From CAYUNA01 sp047629355 (lineage in GTDB: Bacteria; Bacteroidota; Bacteroidia; Chitinophagales; Saprospiraceae), in assembly GCA_047629355.1 (NCBI GenBank), contig JBLHWU010000025.1:1-38324 (forward strand): a stretch of DNA of 38,324 bases, given 5' to 3'. The notes under the pieces are model-generated. The model made no database searches. It saw nothing but the letters and a program-made list of their open reading frames with translations, and was not told the origin of the DNA. The first letter of the stretch is position 1. Each line of letters begins with the position of its first letter. The position numbers and the translations under genes were made by a program. This document shows, in pieces, positions 7,486 through 16,134 of this stretch.

Positions 7486-9423
7486 TTACTTCTGAAGCAT
7501 TACTTTCTTAGTAACCAATTTGTCACCAACTGTCATGTGAATCGTGTAAACACCATTCGCCAAGTTACTTCCGTTGAAAGGAATTACTCGGTTTCCAACA
7601 ACATTGTTGTACTGTTGAGTTGCAACTACTTGACCTACAGCGTTCATTACGCGAACATTTACGTCAGCAGCAGTTTCCAAGTTCAACTGAATGTTTACAA
7701 CATCAGAGAATGGATTTGGATAAACTTTAGCCAAGCTATTGTCAAACTGTTCGTTTGTACCAACCAATTGGTTGTCCAAAGCTTCTTGCAAAGTTTGGTA
7801 TTCTGCGTTAATGATATTACCTGAACCGTTCAACAATAATGTTACAACGTTCATTTCGTCTAAATCATAATCAGCAGGAATGTTTACAGTTGCAAAAGTA
7901 TGTACAAACTCTTCGCCAGCAACACCACCGTCAGGAAGGCTACTTGCATCACCTCCAAAACCACCTACTAAAACACGTCCAACGTGATCATACACCATTT
8001 GAGATGCAGGAACAGTACTTGGCAAGTTTTCATAACCGCCCATTGGACCGTTCGCACCACCTGCATAGTTGTTCGTTTGTGCATAACCAGAACTAGTCCC
8101 AGTTACACCATCTTCTACCAAAACAACCGCTAAACGGTGATTAGCAGGAACAGCATCTGTAATGATTGCTTGAGAAGAAACAGTTAAGTCACCAGTTGCA
8201 GCATCATAAGTTGCAGCACTCTCTACCAATGCTGGTGGAGCCATTTCAACACGGTCGAAGAAACGGTCTTCAACATCTGCAATTACACCAAAACCGAAGT
8301 TTTCAGTACGCTCATTAGACATATTAGGAAAACCTGAAATACCTAATCCACTGTCATATTCAGCAACAGTCATCGGGTCACCATTGTGTACAGCGATACC
8401 GATGAAACGCTCAGGGTAACGGTCGTGCATAATACCTAAAAACACCTCACCACGAGGACACCAAGGACACCAAGTACCCGTACCTTCTTCAATCACTACT
8501 TTACGACCTACAGCTGGAACAACACCTCGTGTTTCAATTTCACCAGAGTTGTCATCCATATTAGGGTCAACTACACCATTCGGATTAGAAATCGTCATAG
8601 TCAATGGGTTGTAACCAGCAGGAATATCATAAGTAGTCGAGTGTGTAAACGTACCAGACTCAAAAGAAGCAATGTCCAATCCATTCAAAGTTTCTGTGTA
8701 GTCGTTCGTTCCATCAGAGTAAGTTACATCAATTGAAGTGATTGCCTGAACACCTTCATTCTGGATAATACCACCTACATCAACAGTAGTACCTGCAAGA
8801 GCTGCAGAACGCATGCTGATGCCACCAAATTTCACATCAATATCAGCAGGAGTTGTCACAAGAATGTTATCAACTGCAAGCGCATACAACCAGCCTCCAC
8901 CATCAGAATAATGAAACCCAAGTTGTACAGTAGTACCTGAATAAGCCGAAATATCAATACTACGAGGAGCCCAGCCATCGCCATTGCCTGCAATACCCGA
9001 AACATCTTCCCAAGTAATACCGCCATCAATTGAAGCTTGAAGAGTAGCAGACTCCATAACGCCACCATATGTTGCGTCAAGATACCATGCATCAAATTTT
9101 AAGACAACAGGAATGTCCGCAGCTACACCTGTCAAATCAATCGCCGAAGTAACTAAGCGCTCATCATCTTTGTCACAGTTACAAGCATCATCGTTCGTCG
9201 CCGCAAAAAATGAACCAGTAGCATCAACGTTACCTGCGCCAAGAGGACTTGCACCACCAGAAAGTGTCGCAGCATTTCCTATAAGAAAACCACCATCTGT
9301 AGCCGCAGTAAGTTGCGACCAATCTGCCGGCAAAGCTCCACCTTCAAAGTCTTCAGTGAAATAAACTTGCGCACTCAAAGAGCATGCAACTAGTGCAAAA
9401 AGCAAAGTAAAAAGATTCTTCAT
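7486..9423 (-). CDS. Secreted Omp28-like protein with T9SS sorting domain
   Basis: The 645-residue product starts at ATG 9423 with a Sec signal peptide (about residues 1-18, cleavage SLSA/Q). Residues about 20-190 look like a beta-sandwich of the MAM/cleaved-adhesin type (FTEDFEGGALPADW, LKFDAWYLD, ASIDGGITWEDVS). The central part (about 305-545) resembles Omp28-type outer-membrane proteins and includes EEGTGTWCPWCPRGE with a thioredoxin-like CxxC (C319, C322). The last ~80 residues are a T9SS type A sorting domain (VYPNPFSDVVNIQL ... NGVYTIHMTVGDKLVTKKVMLQK region). The protein should be exported and anchored or released by T9SS. The role of the CxxC in this family is not settled. It converges on leuA and shares its terminator. 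Confidence 0.9.
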   Translation of the reverse strand: MKNLFTLLFALVACSLSAQVYFTEDFEGGALPADWSQLTAATDGGFLIGNAATLSGGASPLGAGNVDATGSFFAATNDDACNCDKDDERLVTSAIDLTGVAADIPVVLKFDAWYLDATYGGVMESATLQASIDGGITWEDVSGIAGNGDGWAPRSIDISAYSGTTVQLGFHYSDGGGWLYALAVDNILVTTPADIDVKFGGISMRSAALAGTTVDVGGIIQNEGVQAITSIDVTYSDGTNDYTETLNGLDIASFESGTFTHSTTYDIPAGYNPLTMTISNPNGVVDPNMDDNSGEIETRGVVPAVGRKVVIEEGTGTWCPWCPRGEVFLGIMHDRYPERFIGIAVHNGDPMTVAEYDSGLGISGFPNMSNERTENFGFGVIADVEDRFFDRVEMAPPALVESAATYDAATGDLTVSSQAIITDAVPANHRLAVVLVEDGVTGTSSGYAQTNNYAGGANGPMGGYENLPSTVPASQMVYDHVGRVLVGGFGGDASSLPDGGVAGEEFVHTFATVNIPADYDLDEMNVVTLLLNGSGNIINAEYQTLQEALDNQLVGTNEQFDNSLAKVYPNPFSDVVNIQLNLETAADVNVRVMNAVGQVVATQQYNNVVGNRVIPFNGSNLANGVYTIHMTVGDKLVTKKVMLQK

Positions 9424-9550
9424 AAAATGAGATTTTTAAATTTATTAAAAATTATGAAATTTAAATTAGATTTTTATCTGTCTTTCCTAATTGTACAGAA
9501 AACTTTTTTTTGTACATCGAAAAGAGAAAGATATATAGTTTAACCGAAAG

Positions 9551-9558
9551 CAAATATA
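9551..9558 (-). promoter_or_regulatory. Candidate -7 box for the Omp28-like gene
   Basis: Read on the minus strand the site is TATATTTG, matching TAnnTTTG, about 130 bases before the ATG at 9423. No clear -33 element was found. Confidence 0.4.
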
Positions 9559-9831
9559 CTTTCAATTTCTCGGTTTGTTAAATTTTAGTCAGACGAATTT
9601 TCGCTTTAGGAAAAAATTAACTACTTAATTATATATATAAAATACTCATTTAGAGTAAATTAATCATAAAATGATTTTTAAATTGCAAATTTGTACTATG
9701 TTTTTTTTCCAAAAAATGTCGTGAGGACAGCAATGTTATCAGAAAATTCGTATTTCTACCCGAATGGTCTCTGTTAAGTCATTTTAAAAACCCTCCGATG
9801 TTTAACCTAAAACTTATCTCCTAAAAAAATC

Positions 9832-9839
9832 TATATTTG
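9832..9839 (+). promoter_or_regulatory. Candidate -7 box for the acyltransferase gene
   Basis: TATATTTG lies within TCTATATTTGCACTAC (9830-9845), 33 bases before the ATG. The same 16 bases occur at 16125-16140 upstream of the M23 peptidase gene. No -33 TTTG at the expected spacing. Confidence 0.5.
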
Positions 9840-9872
9840 CACTACTAAATAACGGTAAAAACTCAACTCACA

Positions 9873-11594
9873 ATGGCAGAAAGTTCAAAAATTTTTCCAC
9901 ACGTTATAGAGCAAATCGAAGATTGGCCGATTTATAAGTTGCACGAAGACCGCGATAGTTTCGTAGCGGAAATGGATGAATTCACCACGCAACGACTGCT
10001 AAAAACGTACAAAGAAGATATTAGTGACATCGTTGCCAAAACCGTCTATTTGGAACGCATTCGGATGAAGGAAGAGCCTTGGAAAGTTGACCCGCCAAAT
10101 GACAATCAATTTTGGAGAAAAATTCGCAAGACACTGGTAAAGAAGAGCTTAGACAAAGAAACTACAGAGTCCAAAGAAGAAACGATTGCGCTTTTACGAA
10201 GAATAGTTCACCGCTATTCAGAAGAGATTGTAGGGACATTCAGGAAGCCTACTTTTCAATTTGCTCGTCGATTTTTATCGCTATTCTTCAACCGCCTACT
10301 CAACACTGCTGCGGGTAGAAATTTGAAAAGAATCTATGGTACCCGATACCATTTATACGAACGAATTTTGACGCGTGGTGAGATTGAAACCGTTCGTTCC
10401 TTAATGACCAAAGGAACAGTCGTGATTGTGCCAACACACTTTAGCAATCTCGACTCTATTTTAATTGGATGGGCAATGGACCGAATTTTGGGATTGCCCA
10501 GTTTTTCCTATGCAGCTGGTTTGAACCTCTACAATACAGGATATACGGCTTATTTTATGAACCGCTTGGGTGCTTATCGTTTGGATAGACGCAAGAAGAA
10601 TCCAATTTATTTGGAAGCCGTTAAAGCCATGTCAAATCTTGCCATTCAACACGGGACTAATTCTTTATTTTTCCCTGGAGGTACTCGTGCAAGATCTGGC
10701 AAATTGGAAGATAAATTGAAAAAAGGCATGCTTGGTACGGTCATGGAAGCACAGCGCGCCAATTTTGAAAAAGGGAAAGATGGAAAGGTATTTATTGTAC
10801 CGTTGGTATTGGGATATCATACAGTTTTGGAAGCTAAGTTTTTAATAGAACAACACCTTAAAAAAACGGGAAAAGAGCAATATCTTTCTACAAAAGATGA
10901 AACGTATAGCGCACGAAAGTTGCTAAATTTTGGTTGGAATTTCTTCTCCCAATCTTCCGAAATTACGCTTTCTTTTGGCAAACCAATGGATGTAATGGGT
11001 AATTTTGTGGATGAAGATGGAACGAGTTTTGACCGCTTTGGACGCGAAGTTGATGTCAAAGATTACTTTGTAACGGATGGGAAAGTGAAAATGGATTTGC
11101 AACGAGAATTTGAATACACCAATATTTTAGCTAACCGAATTGTCGAACGCTATCATAAGGAAAATATCATATTAACGAGCCACTTCGTTGCTTTTGCCGC
11201 TTTCCATATTTTAAAGAATGATTATCCAAAATTAGATTTATACGGCGTACTTCGCCAACCTACGGAAGATTATTTTTTCTCCATGTCTACCTTGGAAAAG
11301 GTAGTCACCCAAATGAAGGAACAATTACTGGATTTAGAAAAGAAAGGAAAGCTCAAATTGTCTCGTCAAATTCGCTGGTCAACCGATAAATTAATTGCAG
11401 ACGGTATTGCCAATATGGGGATTTATCATCCAGAAAAGCCTTTGATTTTTGATAAAAAAGGTCAATTGGTGAGTCAAGATTTTAAGTTGCTTTATTATTA
11501 TCACAACCGTATGGATAGTTATGGTGTAGAAAAAGGAATTGATTGGAAAATGCTGGAAAATGAGCAGCGGACGTTGTTGATGGAGGAAATTTAA
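9873..11594 (+). CDS. Glycerol-3-phosphate/lysophosphatidate-type acyltransferase
   Basis: The 573-residue protein carries a PlsC/GPAT-type acyltransferase domain around residues 165-390. Motif I is THFSNLDS with H189 and D194 (the HX4D catalytic pair), motif II is LGAYRLDRR (about 232-240), and motif III is LFFPGGTRARSGKL (about 265-278). It should transfer an acyl chain to a glycerol-phosphate backbone in membrane lipid synthesis. The ~160-residue N-terminal helical region and ~180-residue C-terminal extension make it longer than simple PlsC enzymes (about 250 residues) and nearer to PlsB-like proteins. There is no signal peptide; membrane association is probable. Substrate cannot be read from sequence. 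It is a single gene with its own promoter box (9832-9839) and terminator (11601-11632). Confidence 0.85.
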   Translation: MAESSKIFPHVIEQIEDWPIYKLHEDRDSFVAEMDEFTTQRLLKTYKEDISDIVAKTVYLERIRMKEEPWKVDPPNDNQFWRKIRKTLVKKSLDKETTESKEETIALLRRIVHRYSEEIVGTFRKPTFQFARRFLSLFFNRLLNTAAGRNLKRIYGTRYHLYERILTRGEIETVRSLMTKGTVVIVPTHFSNLDSILIGWAMDRILGLPSFSYAAGLNLYNTGYTAYFMNRLGAYRLDRRKKNPIYLEAVKAMSNLAIQHGTNSLFFPGGTRARSGKLEDKLKKGMLGTVMEAQRANFEKGKDGKVFIVPLVLGYHTVLEAKFLIEQHLKKTGKEQYLSTKDETYSARKLLNFGWNFFSQSSEITLSFGKPMDVMGNFVDEDGTSFDRFGREVDVKDYFVTDGKVKMDLQREFEYTNILANRIVERYHKENIILTSHFVAFAAFHILKNDYPKLDLYGVLRQPTEDYFFSMSTLEKVVTQMKEQLLDLEKKGKLKLSRQIRWSTDKLIADGIANMGIYHPEKPLIFDKKGQLVSQDFKLLYYYHNRMDSYGVEKGIDWKMLENEQRTLLMEEI

Positions 11595-11600
11595 AATAGA

Positions 11601-11632
11601 AAAGGTGTTTGAAAATTAATTCAAACACCTTT
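11601..11632 (+). terminator. Intrinsic terminator-like hairpin after the acyltransferase gene
   Basis: AAAGGTGTTTGAA (11601-11613) and TTCAAACACCTTT (11620-11632) form a perfect 13-bp stem with a 6-base loop, 6 bases after the stop codon. The T run is short (TTTG), so termination may be modest. Confidence 0.75.
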
Positions 11633-11971
11633 GTAGAAAAAGTATAGTGTTTCGTGTGGAATTCAGCTAATAAGTCGAAAATCGACTATCCGCCAGGTGT
11701 TGTACTAATGCGCTAAAGCGCAAGTATTTCTTCGTTGCGAGATGTCCTTTACACATGGCAGAAGCCACATTAGGCGCAATGTTTAAAGAAAAAAAAATGT
11801 TCACGGAATTAATGATTTGTTGTGTCAAAGTGTAAATCTGACGATAAACGCCTGAAAACTAAGGAATATTTGTTGAAATAGTTAATATATTTCAATTAGC
11901 CCGTAGGCAATGTTTCGATTGTAGGAATTCGATTTTTGGGAAAAGAAGTTCCGCGAATCAAAATAAATTTA
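11633..11971. other. Intergenic region with short hairpins
   Basis: No gene was found between the acyltransferase terminator and the convergent beta-helix gene. Around 11671-11735 there are two short hairpins (AGTCGA/TCGACT, and TGCGC/GCGCA around TAAA), with order and spacing faintly like the first two hairpins of the multi-hairpin elements described at 13398-13612 and 17992-18176. No third long hairpin is visible, so relationship is doubtful. Confidence 0.4.
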
Positions 11972-12967
11972 TTAAGGTTGATTAATTGTATAGGCTTTAG
12001 TTCGTGCAGTATTATTCGTAAATACTTTACTTTGGTCATCTGGATAGTTACCAACGAAGGTACAGTCCAATAATTCCATTATACATTTGTCTGCGCCATT
12101 CAAGCTGAAAACTGCGCCACCTCGTAAGTAAGCAGAATTTTCGTTGAAAACACAATTTTCTAAGTATAAGTTACAAACGCCAGTTTCAGTTGCGTTAAAA
12201 ATCGCACCACCATATGTACCCATGTTTCTGGCAAATGTGCAATTTTTCAAAGATGGATTGCTCGCGCCGTTTTGACGACCATCGTTGTACAGTGCGCCAC
12301 CATCCAAGTCAGCTATATTATTATAAAAAGAACAGTTAATGAAAGTTGGACTTGCTTCGCCTTTGCGACCGTTGTTGTAAACTGCCGCGCCGTCACGTCC
12401 TGCATTGTTTTGAAAAATGCAATTAGCAATCGTTGGTTTTGAAACACCATTCACACCAGAATTGTACAGTGCGCCACCACAGCGGATGCGAGCCGCTGCC
12501 TCTGCTTCACCGTTAGCGTTGCCAAAAGCGATAATGAATCCGTCAACAACTGTATTAGCTGTTACGTTTTCGATGTATAGTATATTATAGGTGTTGTCTG
12601 CGATACCCGGATTTCCGATTTCGCCAGATAAGGTTGTTTCATTTAATTTAGAAGCTCGTTGGTTGAACGAAATTTCTGTGCCTGCAAAACCACCGTAGAT
12701 TTTTACGCCATCTTTGATGTCAAAAGAAGCGGTGCGGTCAGCAGTATTGGTTGGTGTGTACGTGCCAGCAGCTACCCAGATAACGTCGCCAGCTTGTGCT
12801 TGCGCCAATGCTTCGGTGATTGTTCCAAAAGCATTATTCCAGTTAGTACCATTTCCATTGGCACCGGTTTTTACAAAAATTGTTGCGTTGACTTGAATGG
12901 CCAAGACCAACATCAAAAGTGTGATGAGTGTCGATTTCAAAATTTTACAGTTAAAAGTAGTGAACAA
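11972..12967 (-). CDS. Secreted parallel beta-helix protein without T9SS tail
   Basis: The 331-residue product starts at ATG 12967 with a signal peptide (about residues 1-28, cleavage after VNA). The mature N-terminus (FVKTGANGNGTNWNNAFGTI, then EALAQAQAGDVIWVAAGTY) is typical of right-handed beta-helix surface proteins, and repeated turns such as CTFARNMGTYGGAIFN and CVFNENSAYLRGGAVF follow. The first ~130 residues resemble the 800-residue protein at 18250-20652 (both have the VKIYGGFAGTEI / LSIYGGFVGTEI turn). Unlike that protein it ends abruptly after residue ~331 with no sorting domain, so it may be truncated, periplasmic, or anchored otherwise. Downstream DNA shows no leftover sorting-domain coding. 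An in-frame later start is unlikely because it would remove the signal peptide. Confidence 0.85.
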   Translation of the reverse strand: MFTTFNCKILKSTLITLLMLVLAIQVNATIFVKTGANGNGTNWNNAFGTITEALAQAQAGDVIWVAAGTYTPTNTADRTASFDIKDGVKIYGGFAGTEISFNQRASKLNETTLSGEIGNPGIADNTYNILYIENVTANTVVDGFIIAFGNANGEAEAAARIRCGGALYNSGVNGVSKPTIANCIFQNNAGRDGAAVYNNGRKGEASPTFINCSFYNNIADLDGGALYNDGRQNGASNPSLKNCTFARNMGTYGGAIFNATETGVCNLYLENCVFNENSAYLRGGAVFSLNGADKCIMELLDCTFVGNYPDDQSKVFTNNTARTKAYTINQP

Positions 12968-13833
12968 AATAAAATCAGTCTATTTCAGTGTGAAACTAAA
13001 ATAACGAAAAATGTAAAATTGAAATACGTTCAATCGGTAGGATAAAAAATTCAATGCTAAAAAACCTTCATATGACAAGGATAATGTAACGGACAGTCAC
13101 ATTTATATCTTGCTTACGGTTTAAATTATTTGGAGTAAAATATTATAAGTAATAACGGTAATAAAAAATGCTAATGCAAAAGTAAAAAAATAATCTATTA
13201 ATCAAAATCATATTTGATTTTTTTTTCACTTTTTGTGAACATTTTTTCAAAAAAAACCTAATTATGCCTAAAACACTAACAAAATCGCTAAAAAGGATAC
13301 CCAACTTACTCTAAGTAGTCATTCAAGTTATATAGTGTCGGATGCTAATTAAATAAATCTTTATTCTTGGAAGAGAGATTTCGTTACTTATCTTGGCTCT
13401 TTGACAAATCCCGTGGAATAACGTATTACTTGAACTTTAAGAAGCTCGAAAATCTTACGATTCTCGAACTTCTTAAAACACAGTGCGCGCTGGCTGCGGC
13501 AGTACGGACAGCGTTTTAAGCGACAAAAACGATTTTGCAAAACCGTTTTTGTCGCTTAAAACCCCTTTGCTAAAACAAGAAAAAATCTGTGTTTCACTGG
13601 ATTTGTCAAAGAACTATTACCTTTTTAGCAATAAATTTTAAATGTATTTCTTCTTCTGACTGATTCTATGATTTCAAAGATTCCTTCATTTGGGATACTC
13701 TCGGATTATTAAGGAACGCGCAATATTCATCTTTTTAATTATCTGAAAATATTTTAAATAGGTAAGTACCTGAACATAAATAATCGAACAATTTTAATAT
13801 TATTCAAAACTCGGAACTCCCATGCGCCGTGTT
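12968..13833. other. Long intergenic region containing a multi-hairpin element
   Basis: This 866-base stretch has no supported gene. It is AT-rich and holds the structured repeat at 13398-13612. A TAAGGAACGCG motif, shared with other intergenic repeats here, is at about 13709-13719. Confidence 0.6.
13398..13612. repeat. Multi-hairpin intergenic element, copy A
   Basis: The outer arms 13398-13418 and 13592-13612 are complementary at 19 of 21 positions (core TCTTTGACAAATCC / GGATTTGTCAAAGA is perfect). Inside are three hairpins: 13439-13474 (AAGAAGCTCGAAAATC arm, two mismatches), 13488-13513 (CGCTG/CAGCG with an inner CTGC/GCAG), and 13513-13562 with 19-bp perfect arms GTTTTAAGCGACAAAAACG and complement around ATTTTGCAAAAC. 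The linker CACAGTGCGC and the trailing CCCTTTGCTAAAAC match copy B at 17992-18176. No ORF is present. The function is unknown; it could be a structured RNA or a small mobile element. Confidence 0.8.
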
Positions 13834-14640
13834 CTACTTTTTTAATAAAATAGAAATCGTCATACCCCCAAAGAAATACATATCCTTAGTCTTAGACGTT
13901 CCTCGCAATTCCCCTTCTGGATTCTCCATCACATAATCTACCAACTCTGGCGCACGAAACGACAAGGCCGCCACCATCGGATTCAACTCCTGAATCGCTT
14001 TAATATCGGGATAAATCCCACTCACATCATCCAAATGGTCGGTAAAAGTCTTCCGAAAACCAACCTCAAAGCCCACATTCATCTTTGAAGCAACTCGCAC
14101 ATTAAAGCCAATACCCATTGGAATGGAAAACTGGACACGCTCATACTTTGCAGAGGCAGATTCGCTCATCCCCTGCCCTTCCGTACCCAACGGTTGCAAA
14201 TCCACCCAACGCCCTTCATATTCTGCTTGTGGATTAAAGTAAAAGAGACTAATGCCTGTAAAAATATAAGGTGCCGCGAGTTTTGTCTCATTTTCACCAA
14301 AAGAAACGAAAGTGAATTCAGTCTGTAACCCCGCTTCGTAAATGTCTGACCGAAAGCTCAAATTGCGTTCCCGCACAGGCATCAACTCTTGGTAATTGGC
14401 ATCATCGCCCGAAACTGCACCTTTATAAAGGTGTAATTTCACAGCGAGTCGATTATTTATATTGTATCTGGAAAAAACGCCATAAGCAGGGTGAATGGTT
14501 TCTACCTCGAAATTAGATTGTTGTAAATCGCCAAAGTAGTTAGAAATACCACCAAACACACCCAATTCAAGACTCTGAGCTTGAAGTAACATTACTTGAA
14601 AAAAGTAGTAAAATAGGCTAATAATCAGTTTGTTTCTCAT
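13834..14640 (-). CDS. Outer-membrane beta-barrel protein (DUF6089-like)
   Basis: The 268-residue product starts at ATG 14640 with a signal peptide (about residues 1-21, ending LLQAQ). The mature start, LELGVFGGISNYFGDLQ, and the following alternating strands (AYGVFSRYNINNRLAVKLHLYKG, IYEAGLQTEFTFVSFG, YIFTGISLFYFNPQAEYEG) are those of the small Bacteroidota outer-membrane barrel family often labelled DUF6089. A periplasmic turn region with DHLDDVSGIYPD precedes the final strand, which ends MTISILLKK. Molecular function of the family is unknown. It has a strong promoter candidate far upstream (15017-15047), which would give a leader of about 370 bases. It is a single gene. Confidence 0.8.
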   Translation of the reverse strand: MRNKLIISLFYYFFQVMLLQAQSLELGVFGGISNYFGDLQQSNFEVETIHPAYGVFSRYNINNRLAVKLHLYKGAVSGDDANYQELMPVRERNLSFRSDIYEAGLQTEFTFVSFGENETKLAAPYIFTGISLFYFNPQAEYEGRWVDLQPLGTEGQGMSESASAKYERVQFSIPMGIGFNVRVASKMNVGFEVGFRKTFTDHLDDVSGIYPDIKAIQELNPMVAALSFRAPELVDYVMENPEGELRGTSKTKDMYFFGGMTISILLKK

Positions 14641-15303
14641 AATTGAAGTTCTTTACAGTGTGGGTAAAACATAGAGTCGTACACTCAAAATGAGACAGTT
14701 AAGTTCATTTTGTATGATAAGTTTCCTCCATATACATTTTTCAACTACGCGCACGAAGCGACGATTGAAATTTGGCAGTTCATCAAACTTTAAAATGGGA
14801 TGAACGAATAGTGTTTAATAGTAAGTACATGGGATTTGACGCAAGGTCAGAAAATAGTGTAAGAACGAATAGTCAAAAAACTGTAGTCCAAAATTTAGAC
14901 AGCGAGTTTTCGTTCTGAGGGGGAACAGGGTATTTTTTTTTAAAAAGATGCTAATTTTGTACAATGTGCGAGAAAGGAATTTGAAAGTCTTCAGTTTTCT
15001 AATTTCTTCGATGCTGCAAAGTTATAGCATAGTTGACAATTGTCAAAATAAAATGAATATTATTTTTTATCATTTTAAAAAATAAATTCTATAAGCATTT
15101 GATTTTCAGCATTTTCATTGACCATCAATAGTTAATGATTGTTATTTTTTAATAATTTATTAAAAAATAAATATGAAATTCACTTAGAGGATGCCTTTAA
15201 AAAATCAGGTATCAATATAGTTGCTCCGTTTTTGCAACTTTGGGCTATCAGTTCCTAATTATTTTTTTATTAAACTTGTTACCCTTTAAAAATGCTTGTA
15301 TGA
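14641..15303. other. AT-rich intergenic region with a promoter/operator-like site
   Basis: No ORF is supported in this ~660-base stretch between the barrel gene (minus) and the decayed barrel gene (plus). Its clearest content is the promoter-plus-palindrome at 15017-15047. Confidence 0.55.
15017..15047 (-). promoter_or_regulatory. Promoter with overlapping operator-like palindrome
   Basis: On the minus strand TTTG (15047-15044), exactly 19 bases, then TAACTTTG (15024-15017) form a full match to the Bacteroidota -33/-7 promoter consensus, the best in the window. A perfect 14-bp palindrome TTGACAATTGTCAA (15033-15046) overlaps the -33 box and spacer, the expected place for a dimeric repressor site. 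It points toward the barrel gene starting at 14640. Confidence 0.6.
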
Positions 15304-15821
15304 AATTTAGATTTTTTTGCTAGTTTTATTTATGTCCAGGTACTTAGCTTTCCAAATACGCGCTTGTCTACCACTATCAAAGCCTCCTTCATTGAAGCTT
15401 GCCCTGAAGAGACAGAGGACGTCAAGAATATGACAATGTTGACTGGGTACGGTTTTAAAATCAACCAAAAATATAAGGCTTTTGATAACAACGGCTGCTC
15501 AATTCCCCCTACTATCGACGTAGGTTATCAAAAATTGTACATGACTGTTGATGGTGAAATTTCGGATGCGAACGCCCGTATCACTTCATTTAACGATGAA
15601 GTTTGCAGCAATAATTTCTATACTGGTTTCTTAATTTGGTATTGAAAAAGAACTACCACTTTACCCGCAATAATCTCTATTTCAGTCTCAATATGGGCGC
15701 AAGGAAAACGATGGATGGCACCAGTAATACTATTCCAAGTGAAACTGGCTATGTCGATTGGTCCGAAACAAATACAGGCGGTTTCATCATGGAATTAACC
15801 TTCCGAGCAACCATCTTTTGA
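15304..15821 (+). pseudogene. Decayed outer-membrane barrel-like gene
   Basis: An open frame from 15304 to the TGA at 15643-15645 encodes a plausible protein piece (for example STTIKASFIEACPEETEDV, TGYGFKINQKYKAF) but has no ATG; only a TTG at 15364. Coding character then continues in another frame from about 15636 to 15821 (KKNYHFTRNNLYFSLNMGARKTMDG, ending GGFIMELTFRATIF), so a frameshift near 15636-15645 joins the two. Alternating hydrophobic strands and a final strand ending in Phe suggest the C-terminal part of an outer-membrane beta-barrel. The 5' portion is missing. It could be the remnant of a duplicated barrel gene, but similarity to the 13834-14640 product is not obvious. Confidence 0.55.
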
Positions 15822-15832
15822 ATCTTTAATCG

Positions 15833-15896
15833 TTAGGGATTAATGACTAATAGCGCCGAGACGAGTATTTGCTCCACAATAACCATTAATTCCTAA
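15833..15896. repeat. Imperfect inverted repeat after the decayed barrel gene
   Basis: TTAGGGATTAATG (15833-15845) pairs with CATTAATTCCTAA (15884-15896) at 12 of 13 positions (the exception can form G-T). It begins 12 bases after the stop codon of the decayed gene; no T run follows. Confidence 0.5.
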
Positions 15897-15902
15897 ATAG
15901 GT

Positions 15903-16075
15903 TAGGAATGACGAAAGAATAAATTCACATTCTTGGCTATCTCTTTTCACTTTAGTTTTCCCTTTAGTTTTTACTTTAAAATACTCATTATATCAACATA
16001 GATAGTACTTTTAAAGCAAAAACTAGAAACAAAATATCTCTCTCAAAAAAGTAACTTTATTTAATTCGCGTTCCT
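15903..16075. repeat. TAAGGAACGCGAA-ended element, degenerate copy
   Basis: Left end TAGGAATGACGAAAGAATAAA (15903-15923 region) and right end (16056-16075, with TTCGCGTTCCT) are imperfect inverted copies of the ends of the element at 29939-30066. The interiors also share ATTATATCAACAT, TTTTAAAG.AAAAA and ACAAAATATC in the same order. This fills most of the 15822-16376 gap. Confidence 0.55.
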
Positions 16076-16126
16076 TAAACATTAAACATTTATCTACTTT
16101 TATTAGGCATTTCTATTTTCCCTTTC

Positions 16127-16134
16127 TATATTTG
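16127..16134 (+). promoter_or_regulatory. Candidate -7 box upstream of the M23 peptidase gene
   Basis: TATATTTG sits in TCTATATTTGCACTAC, identical over 16 bases to the site before the acyltransferase gene. It would give a leader of about 235 bases to the GTG at 16377. Confidence 0.4.

Larger units (their letters stand above)
9424..9872. other. Divergent intergenic region, AT-rich
   Basis: This 449-base stretch separates the Omp28-like gene (minus) from the acyltransferase gene (plus). It holds one candidate promoter box per direction (9551-9558 minus, 9832-9839 plus). I see no ORF, RNA gene or repeat in it. Confidence 0.6.

Noticed and set aside
11640..11735. Possible fourth multi-hairpin element
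   Set aside because: Only two short hairpins are visible, without the long third hairpin, conserved linker or tail, so the link is too weak.
12659..13045. 128-codon plus-strand open frame overlapping the 5' part of the tail-less beta-helix gene
   Set aside because: Most of it is antisense to the signal peptide and first helix turns of a well-supported gene; its remainder is AT-rich intergenic DNA.
13398..13612. Retron-like or CRISPR-like interpretation of the hairpin elements
   Set aside because: No reverse transcriptase, Cas gene or regularly spaced direct repeats occur nearby.
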